A stretch of 54,880 nt of DNA, taken from positions 1 to 54,880 of the forward strand of contig PFOM01000040.1 in NCBI GenBank assembly GCA_002792535.1, read 5' to 3'. Under the pieces are notes generated by a model. The model did no database searches. It saw only the letters and a list, made by a program, of their open reading frames with translations, and was not told the origin of the DNA. Source of the stretch: Candidatus Peregrinibacteria bacterium CG_4_10_14_0_2_um_filter_38_24 (GTDB lineage: Bacteria > Patescibacteriota > Gracilibacteria > UBA1369 > LOWO2-01-FULL-3). The position numbers and the translations under genes were made by a program. Positions 49,801 to 54,880 of the stretch are shown here, one piece after another; the first letter of the stretch is position 1, and each line of letters opens with the position of its first letter.

Positions 49801-51732
49801 GAAATAAACGCCTCAAAAGGCAATGTCATAACATTTGACGCGAGCGACTCGAAAAATACGGACGGAACAGGAAGAAATCTAAAATACAGTTGGGATTTTG
49901 GAGACACATACAAAAGCTCAAACAAATCGGTTACACATATATATAAGGAGTTAAGTCCAAAAGATCCGGGGTATTTCACGGTGAAATTGAAAATATACGA
50001 CAAGGACTCTACTGAAAAAGAGGCAACCGATGAAATCAAAATGAAAATCACAAACAAACCTCCAACTTTTTCTTCCATGGAGGCCGTACCTGATGCCTCA
50101 AACAAAGACATGGTTACTCCGGTAAAAGTTGACTTGAAAGCTTACGGAGCGGAAGACAAAGACGGAACAATTTCTCAATTCAGATGGTGGTATTTTGATG
50201 TTGATGATCCGGAAGAACCGCTTGGTTTACAAACGACGAAGAATTCGTCGACAAAAATGGTAATAGGTACAAATGGTAAAGAAGGAAAAGAAGTTGAGTA
50301 TGGATTCGGACTTGAACTAATTGATAATGATAACGCAAAAACTTTAAGCGAAGACGTTTTGACAGAGGAACAAATACCGACATTGAAAGTGAAAAATGGG
50401 CCAAACGAGCCTCCTGTTGGAAAATTCAAACTAAGTGCCTCAAAAGTTTTCACAGCTGATAAAATCGTATTTACAAGCGTTTCGACAGATTCGGATGGAG
50501 AAATAGTTTCATATATTTGGGACTTCGAAGGCGATGGATTCTTCAATAACGCTCCGGTAAAAGAGTCGATTGTGGAACATACATATCCAACCAAAAACTT
50601 GAACGGTTATGATGTAAGATTAAAAGTAATCGATGACAAGGGAGGAGAAGCAGTTTCACCTCCTGTCAAAGTCTACGTAGACAGTCTTTCAAAACCTCCG
50701 AAAGCCGCATTCAAATACGCGGTAATGGATGGAAGTAACGGTAAAAAAGTTAAATTCACAAACAATTCAACAGCGGACGAAGGTACGGGCGCAACAATAA
50801 CAAAATATGTATGGGATTTTGACACAAACTCAAATCTTACAACTACAGATGCGGACGGTGATGGCAAAAAAGACAATGACACGGATTCGGAAGCAAAAGA
50901 TCCTGAAAGACTTTATTTGGAACAAGGAACATACACTGTAAAACTTACTGTCACGGACAGCAACGGGGCATCGAATTCAGTTATGAACTCGATGAAAATC
51001 CCTATGGCAAATCCGCCAAAAGCCGCATTTACAGCCACTGTTTTAGAAGACGGAGTTCATTTCAAAAATAACTCAACGGCTGACAAAGAAAAAGGTGCAA
51101 CAATAGAAAAAAACACATGGGATTTTGACGCGTTTGTCGATTCAGACGGAGACGGAATCAAAGACAATGACGCAGACTCAAGCGACAAAGAGCCTATCCG
51201 TTTTTACGAGAAGGCCGGCAAATACAAAATAAAATTAGTTGTAAAAGATAATCAAGGAAATTCTGATGAAGTCTCCAACGAAGTGAATACTTTGACAGGA
51301 GATTTCCTAAGCCCGGGCTTCAATTCGGGAGTCATCCCGGGCGGCCTAAATAGCGGCATAGAGGGCGAAGGTGGCTTAATAGGAGGAACGCCGGAAAGTA
51401 CATCCGGAACATCAAATGTAAAAGCAGTCCTTGAAACAACTCCAACCGTTGCAGAAGACGGAGTCCTTTATCTCACGGGAACTGCAGGCTCGGTTATATT
51501 TAATTTCTCAAATTCAGAAGGAAATATCGCAAGTTATTCAATAGATAAAAATATTTATTTTGACACTGACGGAAACGGGGTAAAGACGGACGACAACGAT
51601 TTCAAGACGCAGTTGCCGGGGACATGGAAGACAAATTTTGACAAATCATGGGGACCAACAGTCGTAAAATTAACAGTTATCGATATATATGGAAATATAA
51701 ACACGGTAACAAAAGAAATAAAATTTAAATAA
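46876..51732 (+). CDS. Giant VirB2-like/PKD-repeat surface protein
   Basis: 1618 residues. Signal or anchor segment at residues about 10-30; one VirB2-like module at about 70-155 (ALGFLGLIAVLIVIYGGVLY, TAGGQEENTGKAKKAIGYAV); a helical region to about 430. Then about ten PKD-like or Ig-like domains to about 1500, marked by FKWSFGSG, YEWSISK, YSWSITPDSK, YEIKFGDGD, YSWDFGDTYK, YIWDFEGDG, YVWDFDTNSN and NTWDFDAF. Acidic DxDxDG loops (DADGDGKKDND, DSDGDGIKDND) may bind calcium. PKD arrays make long extracellular stalks or adhesins. The same membrane module as in the two preceding genes implies joint assembly. Ten bases before the next gene. Confidence 0.8.
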   Translation: MKNRINKIIKIALILGIFTTILSTHIFVASADWYDNLKNDAKKLFTTTEQGQDFSQFKPGDSLALGKEGINTSLTQSSDVREFVIKIVNFALGFLGLIAVLIVIYGGVLYLTAGGQEENTGKAKKAIGYAVIGLIIVVGSFAFVNTVIKGIGGGGTGTGGTKVVGSNYGNSFNASAIQVQSVAQEIYSNFLLFGQSAEEIKGIVNDANKDSLNYSKTLVSRQDVLNFLFSEKEKISNVRGRIPQFSAAYIQTNTIINNIESQTDAIKVMPEMLVKYEQVAGTVGDCMAPATDNCITYPKELYAKWTEIKTDIIAPENSLTKLFTAIKTDYLDRLKNEYMPKIYDMKQIYAGTGSTADAGSDLKKLFDDMILNYGYNPANTSTFTPESFLGKINSWSIAASSDADISATAQLLIKVLKIQIAFSEGLKSIQSVEAHLSANVVEGSSPLVVTFNVLDSQDPAGGSIVDTSIDWKNIDGSKSFTGKAVEVSAAVVCTAPKEKELYGPAYRQCTYKYPGTYAATVTIKSNDPSKYIPGMSTLIIKVNPPTTKIDLQMAIQGKTIPIMSYYENGILKNDRDIIGVTLNEAKQGIVLDASKTINVENFKWSFGSGKASGTGDSSVDTDKTGQQTVTFDSEGKNVIRLDVMSKLGELDSKSFVLEIRNVAARIQVSPNENIFINRPTIIDGTLSSATSGKIKSYEWSISKTSGEIEEIDLGTNVNKNSFIHNFEKPGKYKISLKVTSDLETVEAEPYTLTVESQVPKAIYEYSLPDKTQPSTVNFNASKSFDPDGSNPFLVYSWSITPDSKAGDNWVFLNGSTATDKNPTIKFRKKDDYKVTLRVSDSSTVGSGLKEEYTETTRTVSIQDVLDIAWGSSQATTAVVDADGKATVNFILASENSIAYEIKFGDGDVSTGDISKSKTIPHTYMNPGKYDVKATVYDDNDNDNSITKKIFIGGGDKPIAKMTVFVNGVEITDLSDEINASKGNVITFDASDSKNTDGTGRNLKYSWDFGDTYKSSNKSVTHIYKELSPKDPGYFTVKLKIYDKDSTEKEATDEIKMKITNKPPTFSSMEAVPDASNKDMVTPVKVDLKAYGAEDKDGTISQFRWWYFDVDDPEEPLGLQTTKNSSTKMVIGTNGKEGKEVEYGFGLELIDNDNAKTLSEDVLTEEQIPTLKVKNGPNEPPVGKFKLSASKVFTADKIVFTSVSTDSDGEIVSYIWDFEGDGFFNNAPVKESIVEHTYPTKNLNGYDVRLKVIDDKGGEAVSPPVKVYVDSLSKPPKAAFKYAVMDGSNGKKVKFTNNSTADEGTGATITKYVWDFDTNSNLTTTDADGDGKKDNDTDSEAKDPERLYLEQGTYTVKLTVTDSNGASNSVMNSMKIPMANPPKAAFTATVLEDGVHFKNNSTADKEKGATIEKNTWDFDAFVDSDGDGIKDNDADSSDKEPIRFYEKAGKYKIKLVVKDNQGNSDEVSNEVNTLTGDFLSPGFNSGVIPGGLNSGIEGEGGLIGGTPESTSGTSNVKAVLETTPTVAEDGVLYLTGTAGSVIFNFSNSEGNIASYSIDKNIYFDTDGNGVKTDDNDFKTQLPGTWKTNFDKSWGPTVVKLTVIDIYGNINTVTKEIKFK

Positions 51733-51741
51733 AACTTACAT

Positions 51742-53928
51742 ATGGAAAACAACAACGAAAACACAAATGATATAAAAGTGAACACTTACGGAAACGAGCC
51801 AAATAACAATGTCCCAAAAATGGATCAAGAAAAAGTTGAGCCGGAAAAACAAACAATCGGCCAAGTAAAAAACAATGTTGATCCGACAGCAAAACCTCCA
51901 TTGGATCCGACTGCAAGAAGAAAAGCGATCAAAAAAGTGCTTTTGGTTTTAGGAATAGTCGGTGCTGTCATTGTCGCGGCAAGTCTTTTCGTGGTATCCC
52001 AAGTGGATATAGACGGAAACAACGTAATAGCTCAAACGCTCGGCCTAAACAGCCTCGCGTTCACAAATATTATTAGCACTATAGTACATATAATTTTCAT
52101 GTTGTTTTCTCTAGTGATGGTTGTATTTATTCTAAGAAGTTTTATGGCGGTGAACAGAGTTCCAAAAGAAGATCCGATCGGGCGCAAAGCCGCGCTAAAA
52201 CCTTTGATCATTCGTGGAGTTATTCTATTTTTACTCATGGTTGTATGGGTCGCCGCATTCGTTTTTGTTGAAATGAACAGATCGCTCGTAACAAAATACT
52301 TGCAAAATCCTATCGTAACTCTGCCGGCACAGACATTAAATCTTACCGCTCCGGTAGAAGTGAAATTCGACGCATCACACGCGCCGGTTGATAGAGCTAT
52401 TTTTCAGGTAATTTCTTACGATTGGGATTTCGGTGACGGAAAAACCGGAACAAGCCAAGTCGTGACGCACAAATATGAAAGAAAAGGCAGATTCGACGTG
52501 GTTTTGGCGATTACAAAACGAAACAAAACAACGAGCGAAGAATCAAAAGACACATATGCAATCACAGTAGTAATAGATAAGCAGGCATTAAGCGCAGTAG
52601 TAAAAGCAGACAAAGAAAGCGGAGCCGTTCCACTCGAAGTAAGTTTCGACGGATCGGATTCTGTAAATCCTGACGGTACAATAAGTAAATATGAATGGGA
52701 TTTTAACGGCGACGGAAAAATAGATGCCACAGGAGAAACCGCAAAACACACTTTTGAAAAAGCTGGACGCTATAAAGTTTCATTAAAAATAACTTCAGCA
52801 ACAGGCGACACGGCGGTCGGAGAAAAAGAAATCATGGCCGGAGAATCTGATGTTACTGCGGCAATAAGCATTCTAAACGAACCGACGGAATTCCTGAAAG
52901 ACAATTCATACATTTTCAAGGGAGACAAATCGGCTTCAAAAAACAGCACAATTGAAAAATACGAATGGGATTTTGGTGATGGCACAAAACCTGACACAGG
53001 AAAAACAATTTCCCATACATTTAAAAAAGAAGGAACATTTGAAATTTTACTAACAGTCACAGACAAAAACGGAAGCGAAGGAGAAGTCAAAAAAATCATA
53101 AATATAGGAACTCCAAAAGGAAATCCAAAAGCGATAATTATAACTGATCCGGTCATGAAAGAAGGGGATTTGGCGATTTCCGGAAAACTACCGTTCACCG
53201 TAATTTTTGATGGAGGATCCAGCGCAGACAGCGACCAAAATATAGTTGATTACAAATGGGATTTTAACAACGACGGAAAATATGAAGGTTTCGGAAAAAA
53301 CATTTCACACATATTTACAGAAGAGGGAACATACACTGTGACTTTGGAAGTGGAAGACGCGGACAGCAATATTTCAAAAGCAACTGCGGCAGTAAAAGTG
53401 CTTGCACAAGGCATACAAGCCAGCTTGAAAGCTGACAAAGTCGAAGGCACTGCACCATTGATCGTATCATTCGACTCCAGTGGATCGACTTATAAAAACG
53501 GAAAAATCACAAGTTACAAATGGGAATTCGGAGACAATACTGCTCCAAAATTATCGACAGCTTCAATCACGCACAAATATTCGGCAGTCGGAACATACTC
53601 CGCAAAAGTGACGATAATAGGTGCGGACAATTCATCCGACATGGCAGAGCTAACGATCACAGTTAGAGAGACACCGCTCACAGCATGTTTCACTACAAAT
53701 TTCAAAGAGGGGCAAGCTCCTTTAGACGTAATATTTGACCCTGCATGTTCGACCGGAACAGCCGCAAATTACTATTGGGACTTCGGAGACTCCGCTTCGT
53801 CTACAGATGTTAAGCCTACTCACTCTTTCACAAAAGAAGGCACATACAAGGTAGAGCTTCAAATCACGGATGTTGACAATACTGTAAGTTCATTCGATAC
53901 TGAAATCAAAGTTTTGCAAAAACAATAA
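51742..53928 (+). CDS. Three-TM protein with six PKD domains
   Basis: 728 residues. Polar Asn/Glu/Lys-rich N-terminus (about 1-65), three membrane segments (VLLVLGIVGAVIVAASLFVV, ISTIVHIIFMLFSLVMVVFI, IIRGVILFLLMVVWVAAFVF), then six PKD domains to the C-terminus with YDWDFGDGK, YEWDFNGDGK, YEWDFGDGT, YKWDFNNDGK, YKWEFGDN and YYWDFGDS. Each has the PKD HxFxxxGxYxVxLxV ending. Topology would put the PKD array outside. Likely a partner of the giant PKD protein. Confidence 0.8.
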   Translation: MENNNENTNDIKVNTYGNEPNNNVPKMDQEKVEPEKQTIGQVKNNVDPTAKPPLDPTARRKAIKKVLLVLGIVGAVIVAASLFVVSQVDIDGNNVIAQTLGLNSLAFTNIISTIVHIIFMLFSLVMVVFILRSFMAVNRVPKEDPIGRKAALKPLIIRGVILFLLMVVWVAAFVFVEMNRSLVTKYLQNPIVTLPAQTLNLTAPVEVKFDASHAPVDRAIFQVISYDWDFGDGKTGTSQVVTHKYERKGRFDVVLAITKRNKTTSEESKDTYAITVVIDKQALSAVVKADKESGAVPLEVSFDGSDSVNPDGTISKYEWDFNGDGKIDATGETAKHTFEKAGRYKVSLKITSATGDTAVGEKEIMAGESDVTAAISILNEPTEFLKDNSYIFKGDKSASKNSTIEKYEWDFGDGTKPDTGKTISHTFKKEGTFEILLTVTDKNGSEGEVKKIINIGTPKGNPKAIIITDPVMKEGDLAISGKLPFTVIFDGGSSADSDQNIVDYKWDFNNDGKYEGFGKNISHIFTEEGTYTVTLEVEDADSNISKATAAVKVLAQGIQASLKADKVEGTAPLIVSFDSSGSTYKNGKITSYKWEFGDNTAPKLSTASITHKYSAVGTYSAKVTIIGADNSSDMAELTITVRETPLTACFTTNFKEGQAPLDVIFDPACSTGTAANYYWDFGDSASSTDVKPTHSFTKEGTYKVELQITDVDNTVSSFDTEIKVLQKQ

Positions 53929-53956
53929 CTTATAAAATTTCTAACCTCTCCATCAT

Positions 53957-54880
53957 ATGAATAAGAAAGCACTCATTACTTTACTGTTAGTAATAATCGT
54001 TGCTCTTGGCGGCGGACTTTATTACAGACAATACTTAGACGAAAACGAAGCGCCTCCTTCCATACAGGCCACGGGAACCTATCAAGGGCTAACATCAGCG
54101 AAGCCGACAGGTTTCTTGAAAGCCGGCAAATCACAACTTGGCAAGGCTTTTGAATCGACAAAAGGGGATGGTGAAGAGAAAGCTTCTTTGAAAGTGGAAA
54201 AAGATTCAGGTGGACTTTCAGATGTTTATTCTGAAGACGACACAGACTTCAGTGAAGTAATGGAAAATTTCAAAGCTTCAAAGACCGGACAAGAATACAT
54301 GGTCGGATTTTACGACAATAACGACACGGAATGGAAAACGACAAAACAAAAATACTATGGGACAAAAGGAATATCCGTAATCTCAGATGAGGAGGATCTT
54401 GTTGATACGGAAATTCCTGCGAATAACGCATTTGTTTTTGTTTCAAACGAAAACAGCGAACTTTATGGATATAAAGATACTTCCGAAGAACCAAGCGAAA
54501 GCTATGATTTCTGTCGAGACGGGAAAGAAGGATGGACTGCCGGAGTTGTCATGGAGGATGAACTTTATGACTCTCTTGCCGACTGTTTGGACAGCGTAAC
54601 ATCGGTTTGGGTGAAAGTAAGAAACGAACCTTTAAACGATAAATTCAAAAAAATTTACACAGCGGGCAAAAGCGACAGCGCCCTCAAGAAATACGAAATG
54701 AAAAAATTCTACATGGCTTGGGTAAAATTTTCTGAAGACCCTGTCATAGCAGAGGAGGAAGAAACTCCTGCAAAAGATACAACAGTAAGACCTGAACTAA
54801 AAGACCTAAAAGTCATATCTGACTCAAAAGATTTGGGCAAAGGAAAAGTTGTATTGGACGACAAAGGAATCCCTGCAAAA
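53957..54880 (+). CDS. Single-anchor protein of unknown function (runs off the right edge)
   Basis: 308 residues are visible and the frame is open at the last base; no stop occurs in the window. The ATG at 53957 is followed by MNKKALITLLLVIIVALGGG, a signal-anchor, then an extracellular-looking acidic region. Segments include FDFCRDGKEG-like SYDFCRDGKEGWTAGVV and a cysteine pair about 30 residues apart. It follows the PKD gene by 28 bases on the same strand and probably belongs to the same operon. No family recognised. Confidence 0.65.
   Translation, partial: MNKKALITLLLVIIVALGGGLYYRQYLDENEAPPSIQATGTYQGLTSAKPTGFLKAGKSQLGKAFESTKGDGEEKASLKVEKDSGGLSDVYSEDDTDFSEVMENFKASKTGQEYMVGFYDNNDTEWKTTKQKYYGTKGISVISDEEDLVDTEIPANNAFVFVSNENSELYGYKDTSEEPSESYDFCRDGKEGWTAGVVMEDELYDSLADCLDSVTSVWVKVRNEPLNDKFKKIYTAGKSDSALKKYEMKKFYMAWVKFSEDPVIAEEEETPAKDTTVRPELKDLKVISDSKDLGKGKVVLDDKGIPAK

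Noticed and set aside
1-54880. UGA recoded as glycine (Gracilibacteria-type code)
   Set aside because: UGA ends several genes at the expected length (Nudix hydrolase, RHH antitoxin, transposase), and no conserved domain reads through UGA.

Overview
The window reads as a chromosomal segment of an AT-rich bacterium with a single-membrane style envelope. It most resembles a Candidate Phyla Radiation (Patescibacteria) lineage of the Peregrinibacteria type. That is an inference from four things: small compact genes, several SLH-domain surface proteins with FlgD-like Ig repeats, VirB2-like multi-TM proteins next to giant PKD proteins, and a group I intron in a tRNA. UGA is used as a normal stop in several genes, which argues against the UGA-recoding Gracilibacteria/Absconditabacteria.

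Layout. 1-0.9 kb: end of an IS4-type transposase, then a lipoprotein. 0.9-5.5 kb: a forward housekeeping run (BAX inhibitor-1-like protein, DUF177, L32, NusB, RNase III, Nudix hydrolase, leucyl aminopeptidase). 5.6-8.5 kb: ferredoxin-trxB pair, a trmB remnant, a subtilase lipoprotein. 8.5-18 kb: three large reverse-strand surface proteins with C-terminal SLH triplets (a protease and two probable S-layer or S-layer-associated proteins). 18-25.5 kb: HAD phosphatase, O-antigen-ligase-like protein, HflX, L-lactate dehydrogenase, small LiaI-like protein, class III aminotransferase. 25.8-26.5 kb: tRNA-Ile(CAU) split by a 259-nt group I intron, then rpsT. 26.6-30.2 kb: Maf, a fourth SLH protein with a poly-Asp tract, a YtxH protein. 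30.2-33.9 kb: folD-purF-purD. 34-35.6 kb: a toxin-antitoxin-like pair, a putative ncRNA and two small membrane genes. 35.9-38 kb: dut-tmk and a DUF1385 protein. 38-43 kb: rplK-rplA and secE-nusG, separated by mntH/mntR and a membrane-anchored unknown. 43.3-54.9 kb: an HNH nuclease, then a run of VirB2-like and PKD-repeat genes that leaves the window.

The most unusual signal is a dispersed set of six clear and one degenerate long-hairpin elements (about 5.5, 6.8, 19.4, 27.2, 29.6, 38.0 and 42.2 kb). Their arms are long and nearly perfect but differ completely between copies. Short loop-proximal motifs recur instead: a GCGCATTGCGTT-like left shoulder and GCTTAAGC right shoulder in some, and a GCTAAA/TTTAGC inner clamp with a TAACATGTAC mini-hairpin in others. 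They sit just after stop codons. Mismatches in the arms are often G-U compatible on one strand. I do not recognise this as a named repeat family.

The second candidate system is the 44.7-54.9 kb cluster. Two proteins each carry three VirB2-like membrane modules, a 1618-residue protein joins one such module to about ten PKD-like domains, and a further membrane protein carries six PKD domains. This suggests an envelope-spanning assembly with long extracellular stalks. Its function cannot be read from sequence.

Regulatory sites given here were found by eye as -35/-10 matches with 16-18 bp spacers or as hairpins plus T-runs. No folding, homology search or statistics were run.
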